A stretch of 64,000 nt of DNA from an uncultured Aquitalea sp. (GCF_945957525.1 NZ_CAMFLA010000004.1:124001-188000), one strand, 5' to 3'; shown: positions 37,700 through 47,159, numbered from the stretch's first letter. Notes: generated by a model from the letters alone, not told the origin. A program made the numbers and translations.

Positions 37700-38092
37700 A
37701 TGAACCCTGCCGACCTCCCCCTCGTTTACGCTTGCTCCGGCTGCTCCAGCGCCGCGCAGATGGCCAATGACATGGCGCTGCGCCTGACGCGGGAAGGCCT
37801 TGCCGAAATGTCCTGCATTGCGGGCGTGGGCGGGCAAGTGCCGGCCCTGGTGCGGGTGGCGCTGTCAGGCCGACCGATTCTGGCGCTTGACGGCTGCCGG
37901 CTGGCTTGCGTCGCGTCCTGTTTGCAGGGCGTGGGGGTGCGGGCGGATGCCCAGGTACAACTGGCGGAATGGGGAGTGATGAAGCGCAAGCACTGCGATT
38001 ACGACCCGGCGCAAGCCGAGTCGCTGTGGCCGAAGGTTTGCGCCACGGCCCGGCAACTCAAGCATCGGGCCACAGATCGCTCAGAAGACTAG
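37700..38092 (+). CDS. DGC-domain putative zinc-binding protein
   Basis: This 130-residue protein has ordered cysteine motifs: YACSGCSSAAQ at the N-terminus, MSCIAGVGG, and the diagnostic LDGCRLACVASCL. This pattern defines the DGC domain family, proposed to bind zinc, with unknown function. It lies 58 bases downstream of the phosphodiesterase gene in the same direction and may share its transcript. The end overlaps the next, convergent gene by 12 bases. Confidence 0.78.
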   Translation: MNPADLPLVYACSGCSSAAQMANDMALRLTREGLAEMSCIAGVGGQVPALVRVALSGRPILALDGCRLACVASCLQGVGVRADAQVQLAEWGVMKRKHCDYDPAQAESLWPKVCATARQLKHRATDRSED

Positions 38093-39142
38093 CGCGCCGC
38101 CGTCGCCGCGCTGCTCGGCTACCGCCAGCTCTTCGGCAAACTGCTGCTCCAGCTCTTGCAGACGCTGGCGATTGACGTGCACCGGCAGAATGGCGCGCAG
38201 TACCGGATTAATCTGCCCCATCACCACCTGTTCGTAACGCAACTCCGTCACGCCGTCATCGCTGGCGCTGTCGTAACGCACGCCCATGCGGTTGAGACAT
38301 ACCGTAGCGGGCTCTACGCGGAAGAAATCTGCCGGATGCGCCAGCACGTCGGCCAGTACCGCCAACACACCGGACAATTCAGACAAGCCGGCCAAAGGCT
38401 GCAGGGCCTCGGTGAGCGCCCGCTGGCGGTTTTGCAATTGTTGCGGGTCTTCCGGTTCAGCCGTGTCCTGGGTGGATGCGGCGCCGGTGGCGTCAATCAC
38501 GGTGACGCCGGTGCCGCCAGTCATCGCCAGTTTCAGCCGCAGTCGGTCCAGTTCCGAGGACAGATCCAGCCGCTGCTGTTGCAGCATGGCAAGGCGACGC
38601 GCCACCACGGCAATCAGCACTTCCAGCCCTCGCTGTGACGCATGGCGCATCAGTTGCTCGCGCGTTGGCGACGGCATCATCAGTCGGTGCTGACTGAAGC
38701 TCACCACTACCTGCGCCACATCGCTGCGCACCTCGCCGTTCTGTTCGCTCATGCCGAAACGCGCGCTCTCGCTGCACTGCATGCCCATCAGCGCCCAGGC
38801 CTCATCGCCCTGGCTGGCGCTCTGAAAAAAAGAGGTCAAGACCGGGCTGGCCTTCAAGGCTTGCAACATGGACAGCGGCGAGGCGAACAACAGCCCCAGT
38901 CGCTTGTCCGTGGCATAACCGCGCAAGGACAGATCCACCGGTTCGATATCCTGCCAGGACAGCGAAGCCAGATAATCCAGCGTATCCGCCATGCCGGTGG
39001 ACAGTTTGTCGTGCGCGCCGGGCAGCAAGGCAAGGCGCGGGTCCGTACCGTCGATCAGCCTGTCGATAGCGCTGCGAATCTCACGCTTGCGCGCTTGCGA
39101 CGCTTCGTCCAGACCCAACCATTCCCGCAATTTTTCCAGCAT
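38081..39142 (-). CDS. Conserved hypothetical protein, unknown function
   Basis: I do not recognise this 353-residue protein. It has no signal peptide or membrane segment. Residues about 1-30 are charged and helical (MLEKLREWLGLDEASQARKR). The middle has a likely coiled coil around VVARRLAMLQQQRLDLSSELDRLRLKLAM, and the end another (RQRLQELEQQFAEELAVAEQ). The stretch GVTVIDATGAAS could be a strand-loop. The codon use looks native. An ATG at 39142 is chosen over an upstream one. It is alone between the DGC gene and a hydrolase. Confidence 0.7.
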   Translation of the reverse strand: MLEKLREWLGLDEASQARKREIRSAIDRLIDGTDPRLALLPGAHDKLSTGMADTLDYLASLSWQDIEPVDLSLRGYATDKRLGLLFASPLSMLQALKASPVLTSFFQSASQGDEAWALMGMQCSESARFGMSEQNGEVRSDVAQVVVSFSQHRLMMPSPTREQLMRHASQRGLEVLIAVVARRLAMLQQQRLDLSSELDRLRLKLAMTGGTGVTVIDATGAASTQDTAEPEDPQQLQNRQRALTEALQPLAGLSELSGVLAVLADVLAHPADFFRVEPATVCLNRMGVRYDSASDDGVTELRYEQVVMGQINPVLRAILPVHVNRQRLQELEQQFAEELAVAEQRGDGGALVF

Positions 39143-39158
39143 CTGTACGCCTTTCGCC

Positions 39159-39186
39159 AAAAACAAAAGCCTGCCACAAAGCAGGC
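39159..39186 (-). terminator. Terminator of the alpha/beta hydrolase gene
   Basis: Stem GCCTGC (39169-39174) / GCAGGC (39181-39186) with a 6-base loop is followed on the minus strand by TTTTGTTTTT. It lies between the hydrolase stop and the start of the unknown gene. Confidence 0.85.
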
Positions 39187-39219
39187 CGGCATGCATGGAC
39201 CCGTATCAGACAAAACCGT

Positions 39220-40173
39220 TCAAGGACGCAATACCTGTTGCAATACCGTCAGGGTTTGCGGTGCGGACAACACCGGCAGCAAATGCGTGCCGCCGTCGAT
39301 GGTAATCAGCGGCGCGCTCAAACGGCGCGCCAGTCGCTGACCGATGTCCAGTGGAAACACATCGTCTCGCGCACCCCATATCACCGTTACCGGCAGGGCC
39401 AGCGGGGTGGAAAAGCGCTGGGCGTAATCCTGGCTGCCATCCACCAGCTCACGCATCAGCGCGCGCATGGCATCCTCGCGACCCTGATAGTAATGCTGGC
39501 GCACATCCTCCAGCACAAAGCCCGGCGCCCGGGCCAGTGGGCTGCCCACCACCGCCATCAACCTCGCCACATCCTGGCTGCGCCCCGGCACAAACAATTG
39601 GTCTGCCGACGGTGCGCCCGAACGCGCCAGTAGTTGCCGCAAATCCTCCTCTCCGTACACCATGCCGGGCGAGGACATGATCACCAGCTGGCTGATCCGG
39701 TCCGGCAGGCGCCGCGCCAGCTCCAGCGCGACAAAGCCGCCATACGACACCCCGACCAAGCGCACGCCCGTAAGCCCACGCTGGCGAATCAGGGCCTCCA
39801 GCGCATCGGCTTCGGCCAACAACGACGGCCGCGCCGTTGATGCGCTGCCGCCAAACCACAGCAGATCAGGCGCCAGCACGCGCCACTGTTTCGCCAGCCC
39901 CGGCATCACCGGGCCCCAAGTCACCGGGCCGTCGCCGCCAAAGCCATGCACCAGCAACAGGGGTTCGCCGCTACCGCCCTCGCGGTAACTGAGCACACCA
40001 TCCGGCAGACTGAGCGTTTGTTTGCGATAGCCCGCGGCGGACAGCCACCAGTCAAGGCTGAGACGGTGAGTAGCGGAAGGGAAACAAAGGGAAACCAGCG
40101 TCAGCAGCAGCAACGCCAGCGCAATTGCCAGCCCCAGACGGCCCGGCAAACTGGTAGGGAAATAAATCGGCAT
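39220..40173 (-). CDS. Membrane-anchored alpha/beta hydrolase
   Basis: This 317-residue protein has one N-terminal membrane segment (about residues 11-32, rich in Leu/Ala), then an alpha/beta hydrolase domain. The oxyanion loop is LLLVHGFGGDG, the nucleophile S143 is in VGVSYGG, the acid is in WGARDDVFP and the histidine in GGTHLLPV. The domain order matches esterases, lipases and haloperoxidase-like enzymes; the substrate cannot be deduced. A copy of the repeated word is read as LAE at 39810-39820. Confidence 0.85.
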   Translation of the reverse strand: MPIYFPTSLPGRLGLAIALALLLLTLVSLCFPSATHRLSLDWWLSAAGYRKQTLSLPDGVLSYREGGSGEPLLLVHGFGGDGPVTWGPVMPGLAKQWRVLAPDLLWFGGSASTARPSLLAEADALEALIRQRGLTGVRLVGVSYGGFVALELARRLPDRISQLVIMSSPGMVYGEEDLRQLLARSGAPSADQLFVPGRSQDVARLMAVVGSPLARAPGFVLEDVRQHYYQGREDAMRALMRELVDGSQDYAQRFSTPLALPVTVIWGARDDVFPLDIGQRLARRLSAPLITIDGGTHLLPVLSAPQTLTVLQQVLRP

Positions 40174-40230
40174 GTGAGGATAGTGTCACCGGCGCGTGAC
40201 AATGCCAAGACAAGTTGGCGACAGGTCATG

Positions 40231-40252
40231 AAAAAAGGCGGGAGAACCCGCC
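40231..40252 (-). terminator. Terminator of rluF
   Basis: A 6-bp stem GGCGGG (40237-40242) / CCCGCC (40247-40252) with an AGAA loop is followed on the minus strand by TTTTTT. It is about 140 bases past the rluF stop and 58 bases before the hydrolase start. Confidence 0.8.
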
Positions 40253-40389
40253 CTGTCGCCATGAGACCCGCAACCCAAACCCCTGCCTGGCGCCTGCTTG
40301 CCGCACTCCGGGCGCGGTCTGCATCGGCGCGCGCCTTGGCACCGGCCCCCGGCAAGGTTGGGTGAGCGGCTCACAGCCGTTCTACGTTC

Positions 40390-41118
40390 TCAGAACGCTT
40401 CGTCGTCGCGCAGATAACGCCACTTGCCGGTGGGCAGATTGCCCAGCTTGATATTGCCGATGCGGATGCGCTTGAGGCCCACCACGCGTAACCCCACCAT
40501 CTCGCACATGCGGCGGATCTGCCGTTTTTTGCCTTCCTGCAGCACAAAACGCAACTGGTCTTCGTTTTGCCAGCTGACCTTGGCCGGCAACAACGCCTCG
40601 CCATCCAGCGACAAACCATGATTGAGCAGCGCCAGCCCGCGCTCGGACAAATCGCCCGTCACACGCACCAGATACTCTTTTTCCACCTCGGAAGTTTCAC
40701 CGATGATGTGCTTGGCCACGCGCCCGTCCTGCGTCAACACCAGCAAGCCCACCGAATCGATATCCAGCCGGCCGGCCGGCGCGAGTCCTCTCAGATGAGA
40801 AGGCTGGAAACGCTTGCGACTGCTGTCTTCCTCCCAGTGGTTTTCCGGCTTCACCAGCACCACGGCCGGCTCGTAGCCCTTTTCCGCCTGGCCGGAGACA
40901 TAGCCCACCGGTTTGTTCAGCAGAATGGTCACACGGGACGCCTGCGCGTCCTGCGCCTTTTTCATTACTTCGATCGTGTTGTGCGGCAACACTTTCTGGC
41001 CAAGCACGGCGACTTCGCCGTCTACCTTGACCCAGCCTTGCTCGATATAGCTGTCCGCCTCGCGGCGGGAACAGATACCCAGCTCCGCCATCCGCTTGGA
41101 TAGGCGCACGGGTTCCAT
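40390..41118 (-). CDS. rluF: 23S rRNA pseudouridine synthase, RluF family
   Basis: This 242-residue protein has an N-terminal S4 domain ([24 protein letters not shown]). The RsuA/RluB/E/F catalytic domain carries the catalytic aspartate in [16 protein letters not shown]. The motif [28 protein letters not shown] and the ending [10 protein letters not shown] are closest to RluF, which modifies 23S rRNA near position 2604. E. coli RluF is longer because of a basic tail that is missing here. Confidence 0.88.
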   Translation of the reverse strand: MEPVRLSKRMAELGICSRREADSYIEQGWVKVDGEVAVLGQKVLPHNTIEVMKKAQDAQASRVTILLNKPVGYVSGQAEKGYEPAVVLVKPENHWEEDSSRKRFQPSHLRGLAPAGRLDIDSVGLLVLTQDGRVAKHIIGETSEVEKEYLVRVTGDLSERGLALLNHGLSLDGEALLPAKVSWQNEDQLRFVLQEGKKRQIRRMCEMVGLRVVGLKRIRIGNIKLGNLPTGKWRYLRDDEAF

Positions 41119-41481
41119 GGCACTCCTGTCACATAAAAAGCGGCGGGCGACGGTGGCGCTGCGATATCGGCAGGCTCCCGTTGCCGGGCCGCTGTTGAAT
41201 TGCCGCTATTTTAGGGGAAGGCAGCCCGGCTTGCACGTTTGCCGAAGAGAAAAAAAGAGGCCCGATGATCTGTGGATCACCGGGCGTGAGCTATAGCCAA
41301 TACTGAAGAGGAACAAAAGCCAGAGGGTACTTCAACAACTTCATACCAAAAGGAGGTTGGCGGCGAGGGAGATCCAAAAATGTGTAGCGCCGCCAACGGT
41401 GTGTACTTTAGTGCTTGTTACTGCGTTGCACTATCCGTAAAAATCCTTAGCGCGAAACACATTGCTGCGCCAGGGCCGGCG
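41119..41481 (-). ncRNA. Gene-free spacer with candidate structured RNA
   Basis: These 363 bases lie between the EamA permease and rluF and contain no convincing gene. On the minus strand a long-range 10-bp inverted repeat (GTTGGCGGCG at 41355-41364 and CGCCGCCAAC on the plus strand near 41388-41397) flanks a short AT-rich loop. The transcript would end at the strong terminator 41247-41285. A 17-codon ORF within it lacks a ribosome site. It could be an sRNA or the 3' UTR of the permease gene. The remainder (41119-41236) shows only a copy of the repeated word at its edge. Confidence 0.35.
41247..41285 (-). terminator. Strong minus-strand terminator abutted by the repeated word
   Basis: A 10-bp stem (GCCCGATGAT at 41260-41269 with ATCACCGGGC at 41276-41285, one G-T pair) and a 6-base loop are followed on the minus strand by a T-rich run. 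The word GTTTGCCGAAG (41237-41247) starts exactly where the T-run ends. Confidence 0.9.
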
Positions 41482-42444
41482 TCACCCCTGCTCCGCGCGC
41501 TTGGCCACCTGCTGACCAGCAAGGCTTTCGCTGGCCGTGCGCGGCCGCCGCGCCAGCGAGCTAAGGAGGATGCCACTGAAAATGGCGGCCAGTCCGGCAG
41601 CGTGATACCAGTGCAGCTCCTCGCCCAAAAACAGGATGGACAACAGCGCGCCAAACGCCGGCATCAGATATAGAAAGCCCGCAGCCCGGGCAGCGCCTAC
41701 TTGCGCGATCGCGCGGTTGTACATCAGGAAGGCCAGGACGGAAGGAAACACACCCAGATACGCCAGCCAGAGCAAGGCCATGCCGGGCAACATGGCAAAG
41801 CCGCCCGCCGCCGTCGTTTCACGTACAAAGAACGGCAACAAGCCCGCCTCCCCTACCAACAGCAAAGCCGTCATCATCACGATCGGGTCCAGACTCGGTT
41901 TCAGCACCCGCAAGCCCAGCGTGTACACCGCCCAGCACAGTCCCGCCGCCAGCACCAGCACATCCCCCGGGGCAAAGCGAAAACCGGCCAGCCCCGCCAC
42001 ATTGCCCTTGAGCACAATCAACAAGGCTCCCGCCCCAGCGGCAAGCATGCCCATCAACTGCCTCCGCCCCAGTTTTTGCCGGAAATAAACCGAGCCCAAT
42101 AGCAAAACCATCACCGGCGTGGCACTGTTCAGGATGATGGCATTAGTTGCGGTAGTACTGCGCACCGCCACATACACCAGCGTATTGGTCAAACCGATGC
42201 CGAATACGCCCAGCACCAGCAAAACACGCCATTGATCACGAATTGCCGGCCAGGCGGCTCGCCAGCGCGGCAGCGCAAACGGCAAGAGGCAGCACAAGGC
42301 AATGGCCCAGCGCCCGAAAGCCAACCCAAAGGGCCCAATCTGCCCGTGAATGGCGCGAGCAATGACAAAGTTGGTGGACCACAGCAGCATGGTCATGGTC
42401 AGCAAGGCATAGGCAAATGCAGGTTTTTTGGCGGTTTGTGGCAT
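41482..42444 (-). CDS. EamA/DMT-family permease
   Basis: This 320-residue protein has ten hydrophobic segments in two EamA repeats. The first repeat includes LLWSTNFVIARAIHG and ATNAIILNSATPVMVLLLGSVYFRQKLGRRQ. The second ends VLAFLMYNRAIAQVGAARAAGFLYLMPAFGALLSILFLGEEL. These are the family hallmarks. The substrate of DMT transporters (amino acids, metabolites) cannot be read from sequence. It is divergent from the amidase gene. Confidence 0.88.
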   Translation of the reverse strand: MPQTAKKPAFAYALLTMTMLLWSTNFVIARAIHGQIGPFGLAFGRWAIALCCLLPFALPRWRAAWPAIRDQWRVLLVLGVFGIGLTNTLVYVAVRSTTATNAIILNSATPVMVLLLGSVYFRQKLGRRQLMGMLAAGAGALLIVLKGNVAGLAGFRFAPGDVLVLAAGLCWAVYTLGLRVLKPSLDPIVMMTALLLVGEAGLLPFFVRETTAAGGFAMLPGMALLWLAYLGVFPSVLAFLMYNRAIAQVGAARAAGFLYLMPAFGALLSILFLGEELHWYHAAGLAAIFSGILLSSLARRPRTASESLAGQQVAKRAEQG

Positions 42445-42563
42445 GTTGTTTTAAACATCAGAAATAACATGCCAATTCTAAGGACTATCTGCGCAATATT
42501 TATGCTTAGTTGGTTTGTTTTTGGAAATACTGACCCCGTTCAGCGCTGAAATCGATAATTCAT

Positions 42564-42584
42564 GCCACGCAAATACAGCGTGGC
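42564..42584 (+). promoter_or_regulatory. Hairpin in the leader of the amidase gene
   Basis: A 7-bp stem GCCACGC (42564-42570) / GCGTGGC (42578-42584) is followed by GGCATTTTG, just before the Shine-Dalgarno of the amidase. It resembles a weak terminator/attenuator; no leader peptide is evident. Confidence 0.35.
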
Positions 42585-42606
42585 GGCATTTTGTTATGGA
42601 GACGGC

Positions 42607-44097
42607 ATGCTGCCTTTCCCCGAGTACGAAAAACTGGATGGCATCGCCATCTCCCGACTGATCAAGCGCGGCGAGATTTCCGCCGATGAGGCGCTGGCCG
42701 CCGCCCGCGACCGCATTGAGCGGTACAACCCCCGTCTCAACGCTGTGGTGCACCTGCCGGAAAAAGCCGAACCGGTTACCCCTGCGGACGGCCCGCTGGC
42801 CGGGGTGCCCGTTCTGATCAAGGACCTGGTGTCCGATGTGGCCGGCTGGCCCACCCTGGCCGGCAGCCGCGCCATGCGCGGGCACGTGGCGCGGCAGGAT
42901 GGCGAAGTGATCCGGCGCTACCGCGCCGCCGGCTTGCAATTGGTGGGTAAAACCGCCACGCCGGAGTGGGGCTTGCACCCCTTCACCGAGTCGACGCAAT
43001 ACGGCGCTACCCGCAACCCTTGGCAGCCCACACTGACAACCGGCGGTTCCAGCGGCGGTTCCGCTGCCGCGGTGGCGGCCGGCATGACACCGATCGCCCA
43101 TGGTGGCGACGGCGGCGGCTCAATCCGCATTCCCGCCTCGCATTGCGGCTTGTTCGGACTGAAACCGGGCCGGGGGCGCTCCCCCTGCGGACCGGTGTTT
43201 TCCGAATACTGGCAGGGTTTTGTCAGCGAGCACGCGCTGACCCGCTCGGTGCGGGACAGCGCCGCCATGCTGGATATCCTGCTGTCGGGTCACGACCCGC
43301 AAGACGTCAGTTATACCCCGCCCCCGGCATCCTCATTTCTGAGCAGCCTGGACACCCCGCCGCCGCGTCTGCGCATCGCCTTTACCCGCCAGCCTTTTCA
43401 GGGCGGCGAGCTTGCGCCGGATTGCATGGCGGCGCTGGACGACAGTCTGGCGCTGCTGGCCTCGCTGGGCCACCACGTGGAAGAGGCCCATCCTCCGCTG
43501 GCCAGCCCGGAAGCGATACGTCGCGCCATGCTGGTAATGGTTTCAGGGGAAATGGCGGCGCTGGCCGCTACCTTGCGGAAGCCGGACGGCTCGGCGCTGC
43601 GCTGGGAAGACATGGAAACCGATAGCTGGACGCTGGCGCGCTATGGCGAACTGCTCAGCGCGGGGGACTTTGCCCGCATGCGCCAGCTGGCGTTCGCCCA
43701 AGGCCGGATCATGGCGGCCTTCCACCAGCACTACGATGTGCTGGTAACGCCGGTGCTGAACGATCCGCCGCCGAATATCGGCGCCTTGCGCACCAGCAAG
43801 ACAGAACAGGCTCTGTCAGACCTGCTGCTGGGCAAGCTCGGCCTGAACTGGACGCTGAAGCTGGGCAATGCGGTGGAAAAGAGCTCCAGACGGGTGATGG
43901 AACACATGGGCTGGACCATCCCTTTCAACATGAGCGGTCAGCCCGCCATGAGCGTGCCCCTGTTCTGGACTGAAAGCGGGCTGCCCATCGGCACCCAGTT
44001 TGTCGCCGCGCAAGGCCGGGAGGGCTTGTTGCTGCAACTGGCTCGGGAGCTGGAAATCGCCCGGCCCTGGTTTGACAGGCGTCCGCCCAAGGCCTGA
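42607..44097 (+). CDS. Amidase-signature-family amidase
   Basis: This 496-residue enzyme has the Ser-cisSer-Lys triad of amidase-signature hydrolases. The lysine is in [15 protein letters not shown], the glycine-serine loop is [17 protein letters not shown] and the nucleophile region is [26 protein letters not shown]. The C-terminus has [23 protein letters not shown]. The substrate could be aliphatic or aryl amides or 6-aminohexanoate-type compounds. The ATG at 42607 with GGAG upstream is preferred to an earlier in-frame start. Confidence 0.9.
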   Translation: MLPFPEYEKLDGIAISRLIKRGEISADEALAAARDRIERYNPRLNAVVHLPEKAEPVTPADGPLAGVPVLIKDLVSDVAGWPTLAGSRAMRGHVARQDGEVIRRYRAAGLQLVGKTATPEWGLHPFTESTQYGATRNPWQPTLTTGGSSGGSAAAVAAGMTPIAHGGDGGGSIRIPASHCGLFGLKPGRGRSPCGPVFSEYWQGFVSEHALTRSVRDSAAMLDILLSGHDPQDVSYTPPPASSFLSSLDTPPPRLRIAFTRQPFQGGELAPDCMAALDDSLALLASLGHHVEEAHPPLASPEAIRRAMLVMVSGEMAALAATLRKPDGSALRWEDMETDSWTLARYGELLSAGDFARMRQLAFAQGRIMAAFHQHYDVLVTPVLNDPPPNIGALRTSKTEQALSDLLLGKLGLNWTLKLGNAVEKSSRRVMEHMGWTIPFNMSGQPAMSVPLFWTESGLPIGTQFVAAQGREGLLLQLARELEIARPWFDRRPPKA

Positions 44098-44117
44098 GCG
44101 GCTCCACGCCTGAAATA

Positions 44118-44144
44118 GCCCGGCAACCATCAGGCTTGCCGGGC
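44118..44144. terminator. Inverted repeat between convergent amidase and pqiC genes
   Basis: GCCCGGCAA (44118-44126) pairs with TTGCCGGGC (44136-44144) over 9 bp with a 9-base loop, 20 bases after the amidase stop. There is no T-run on either side, so termination strength is doubtful. Confidence 0.45.
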
Positions 44145-44282
44145 CGACGACCTCCATCAGGCCGAAGCAGCGCCAGGCCGTCTCTCAAAACGCACCTTCC
44201 GCCCAAGCCTGCCCGCCAAACAACGCGCCCCGCCACCAAGCATTGCAAGCTGCATGCGATGGATTTGATTTGCCAGTGCGGG

Positions 44283-44882
44283 TTAATGGGCTGGTTTGAG
44301 CCAGTCCGGATGCGCAGACAGCGCGGCGGCCGCTTCTTGCGACAAGCCCGCCAGCAGGGTGGACTGCGCCTTCACCACCTCCTCGGCGGCAGTGCCCGTC
44401 ACCGGCTGACGCGCATGATATACGCCAGACCGCAGCGGGCGGCTTTGCCCCTTGGCCAACAGGCTCCAGCCGGCCTCCAGCTCCACCTCTTTGCCCGGCG
44501 CCAGCCGGAACACCCGCACATCCAGCAGCAAGGACAGATCGGTTTGCGCCAAACCGGCCTGCGGCCAGGCGTATACCGTAGCAAGGCCGGTCTGACGGGA
44601 GAGATCCAGCGCCACCGTCTGCGAGACTAGGCGCGGCAGGCTGGCCACCCAACGCTGTTGATCGGCCAACATGAGCCGGCCGTCGGCTTGCTCCAGCACC
44701 AGTTGCGGCCGGTCCACCCCGGCTGGCAGCGTCACCGGCCCCACCAGCAGACTGGCGCCGGCAACAAGGTTGGCCGAAGGCGGCGCTGCGGCGGACAAAT
44801 CATGAAAAGCCGACGGCGCGGAGGCGCAGCCAGCCAGCGTTGTCAGGCACAGGGCGGTCAAGATTGCGAGCCGATGCGTCAT
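44283..44882 (-). CDS. pqiC: Lipoprotein PqiC of the Pqi intermembrane transport system
   Basis: This 199-residue outer-membrane lipoprotein has a lipobox LAGC after a signal peptide (ILTALCLTTLAGC). The ABC-type transport auxiliary domain follows, with GVDRPQLVLEQADGRLML and TGLATVYAWPQ. PqiC anchors the tunnel formed by PqiB to the outer membrane. Its start overlaps the pqiB stop (ATGA), and it is the last gene of pqiA1-pqiA2-pqiB-pqiC. Confidence 0.88.
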   Translation of the reverse strand: MTHRLAILTALCLTTLAGCASAPSAFHDLSAAAPPSANLVAGASLLVGPVTLPAGVDRPQLVLEQADGRLMLADQQRWVASLPRLVSQTVALDLSRQTGLATVYAWPQAGLAQTDLSLLLDVRVFRLAPGKEVELEAGWSLLAKGQSRPLRSGVYHARQPVTGTAAEEVVKAQSTLLAGLSQEAAAALSAHPDWLKPAH

Positions 44883-46525
44883 TGCGGGTCTCCTTGCTTG
44901 CCGCGTATCAGGGCTTCAGGGTGGCGGTCCAGATAATCGGCCAGGGCGCGGAAACTGCGCGCGGTTTCGCTGACCTCCTGCGCTGCGTTGCGCACATCCT
45001 GCTGCAAGGGCGAATTGGCCTGCAGCGTTTGCTGGGTGTCGTCCAGGGTTTTCTGCAGTTTGTCCAGCGTTTGCGTGGCCTGCGGCAACACCTTGCCGTC
45101 GATATTGCCCATCAACTGACGGGTAGTGCTGAGCATGTCGCGCAGCTCATGAATGGACTGGTCGAGCCCGGTGCCGATCGAGTCCAGCGGCACTTTGTCC
45201 AGCTTGCGGGCAATGCGCTGCATCATGGCTTGCAGCTCTTCCAGGTCGCCCGGAATGGTGGGCATTACATCCATGTTTTGCTCATGACCCAACTGCGCCG
45301 GCTTGGCGTCTCGGAAGAAATCCAGCGCCACAAACAGCTGCCCCGTAAGCAGACTGCCAGAGCGCAATTGCGCGCGCAGCCCGTTGGCCACCATCTGTTT
45401 GAGCGACAGTTGCTTGCGCAGGCTGCGCTCCTTATCCAGATTGCGCGACATGGACAATAAGCGGCTGGGGAAAATACGCACATCCACCAGCATGTTGAAA
45501 TCCTTGCGCGCCTTGTCATATTCCAGCCCGATGGCGGTGACCTCGCCAATGACGATGCCGCGGAAATCCACCGGCGCGCCCACCGAAAGCCCGCGCACCG
45601 ACTGCTGGAACTTCAGCCGGATGGGGTACACCTCGTGGTCGGCCGTACGCATGGCCACTTCGCGGTTTTCCGCCAGGCCGAACACCGCGCCAACGGCGGC
45701 CGGCTGCTCGTCCTCCCCGGTGGAGGGCGACTCGAACGCAATGCCGCCCAGCGCGATGGCGGTCAACGACTGGGTATTCACTTTCAGCCCGTTGGCCGAA
45801 ACCGACAGATCCACGCCGCTGGCGTGCCAGAACCGGCTATCGGGCACCACAAAACGGTCATAGGGCGCATTGACGAAGATGGTGAGGTCCACCCCCTGGC
45901 CGCTCTTGTCCAACTGGTACGCCACCACCTGCCCTACCGGCACACGGCGGAAATACACCGGCGCGCCGATATCCAGCGAGCCCAGATCGGCGGACTTCAA
46001 CACAAACTGCCGGCCCGGCAAGTCGCCGGTGATGATGGGCGGCACTTCCAGCCCGGAGAAGTGCTGGCGGGTTTCCTTGCTTTGCCCGGCATCCATGCCG
46101 ATGTAAGCCCCTGACAGCAGCGTGCCAAGGCCGGACACGCTGCCGCCGGCTATGCGTGGACGCACAATCCAGAAGCGGCTGTCGCTGGTGAGGTAGGACT
46201 CGGCTTCCTTGCTCATCTGCGCAGTGGCGACGATATTCTTGCGATCTTCGCTCACTTTCACCGAAGTCACTTCGCCGATATCCACATCCTTGTACTTGAT
46301 ACGCGTCTTGCCCGCTTCCAGGCCCTCGGCGTTGCGAAAGGCGATGGTGATGGTAGGCCCGCGCGACATGACGGCATGCACGGCCAGATAGCCGCCGATC
46401 AGTGCGGCCACCACCGGGATCAACCACACCAGCGAAGGTGACCAGCGCCGCCGCTCCACCAGCACGGCCTGCGGCAATTCTTGCTGCGCCGGCTCTTCCG
46501 GCGCGTCGTCACGCTTGTCGGTCAT
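44879..46525 (-). CDS. pqiB: MCE-domain tunnel protein PqiB
   Basis: This 548-residue protein (E. coli PqiB 546) has one N-terminal membrane segment (SLVWLIPVVAALIGGYLAVHAVM). Three MCE domains follow; the first begins TITIAFRNAEGLEAGKTRIKYKDVDIGEV and the third is near VRGLSVGAPVDFRGIVIGEV. A C-terminal helical part completes it. PqiB hexamers form a lipid-conducting tube across the periplasm. ATG 46525 is favoured by GAGG at good spacing. It overlaps the second pqiA gene by 17 bases. Confidence 0.95.
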   Translation of the reverse strand: MTDKRDDAPEEPAQQELPQAVLVERRRWSPSLVWLIPVVAALIGGYLAVHAVMSRGPTITIAFRNAEGLEAGKTRIKYKDVDIGEVTSVKVSEDRKNIVATAQMSKEAESYLTSDSRFWIVRPRIAGGSVSGLGTLLSGAYIGMDAGQSKETRQHFSGLEVPPIITGDLPGRQFVLKSADLGSLDIGAPVYFRRVPVGQVVAYQLDKSGQGVDLTIFVNAPYDRFVVPDSRFWHASGVDLSVSANGLKVNTQSLTAIALGGIAFESPSTGEDEQPAAVGAVFGLAENREVAMRTADHEVYPIRLKFQQSVRGLSVGAPVDFRGIVIGEVTAIGLEYDKARKDFNMLVDVRIFPSRLLSMSRNLDKERSLRKQLSLKQMVANGLRAQLRSGSLLTGQLFVALDFFRDAKPAQLGHEQNMDVMPTIPGDLEELQAMMQRIARKLDKVPLDSIGTGLDQSIHELRDMLSTTRQLMGNIDGKVLPQATQTLDKLQKTLDDTQQTLQANSPLQQDVRNAAQEVSETARSFRALADYLDRHPEALIRGKQGDPQ

Positions 46526-47159
46526 CATTTTCCTCAATGGGGTCCCAGATGAGCCTGGGGTCGAAACACATGGCGGACAACATGGTCAGCACCACCACCG
46601 CGCCAAAGGCCATAGCGCCGGGGCCGGCCTTGATGCTGGCCAGCGATTGCAATTGCACCAGCGACACCAACAGCGCCACCACGTAAATATCCAGCATCGA
46701 CCAAGGGCCGATGGTTTCCAGCAAACGGTACAGCCGGGTACGCTGGCGCGGCGCCCAGCGCGAGCGGCACTGCACGGTGATCAGCAGCAACAGCATGGCC
46801 AGTATCTTCAACAATGGCACCAGCACACTGGCGATGAACACCACCAGCGCAAGCGGCCAGGAACCGCTTTGCCAGAGAAACACCACGCCGCTCATGATGG
46901 TGTCGTTCTGCGTGCCGGACAGCATGGCGGTTTCCATGATGGGCAGCAGGTTGGCGGGCAGATAGCAGATGATTGCCGCCAGCAGGAAGGCCCAGGCGTA
47001 CTCCACGCTGCGCTTCTTGCGCGCCCTCACCTCGGCCCCGCAACGCGGGCACACAGCAGCCGCCCCGCGCTTTTCGCTGACGCCCCGGCACAGCAGCCCG
47101 CAAGCGCCGCAATGCCACCAGCCGCGCGCGGCGGCGGAACTCAGTGGGTAGCGCGACAT
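46509..47159 (-). CDS. pqiA: Paraquat-inducible protein A, C-terminal-half homologue
   Basis: This 216-residue membrane protein corresponds to one half of E. coli PqiA. It starts with a zinc-ribbon-like segment, CGACGLLCRG and AVCPRCGAEVRARK. About four membrane helices follow, with AIICYLPANLLPIMETAMLSG and GPWSMLDIYVVALLVSLVQL. PqiA is the inner-membrane partner of PqiB. The start at 47159 has GGGAG upstream and overlaps the first pqiA gene by 19 bases. E. coli fuses two such halves; here they are separate genes. Confidence 0.9.
   Translation of the reverse strand: MSRYPLSSAAARGWWHCGACGLLCRGVSEKRGAAAVCPRCGAEVRARKKRSVEYAWAFLLAAIICYLPANLLPIMETAMLSGTQNDTIMSGVVFLWQSGSWPLALVVFIASVLVPLLKILAMLLLLITVQCRSRWAPRQRTRLYRLLETIGPWSMLDIYVVALLVSLVQLQSLASIKAGPGAMAFGAVVVLTMLSAMCFDPRLIWDPIEENDDRQA

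Noticed and set aside
41305..41358. 17-codon minus-strand ORF (MKLLKYPLAF...) in the spacer before rluF
   Set aside because: It has no ribosome-binding site upstream and no similarity that I recognise; treated as part of a possible RNA.
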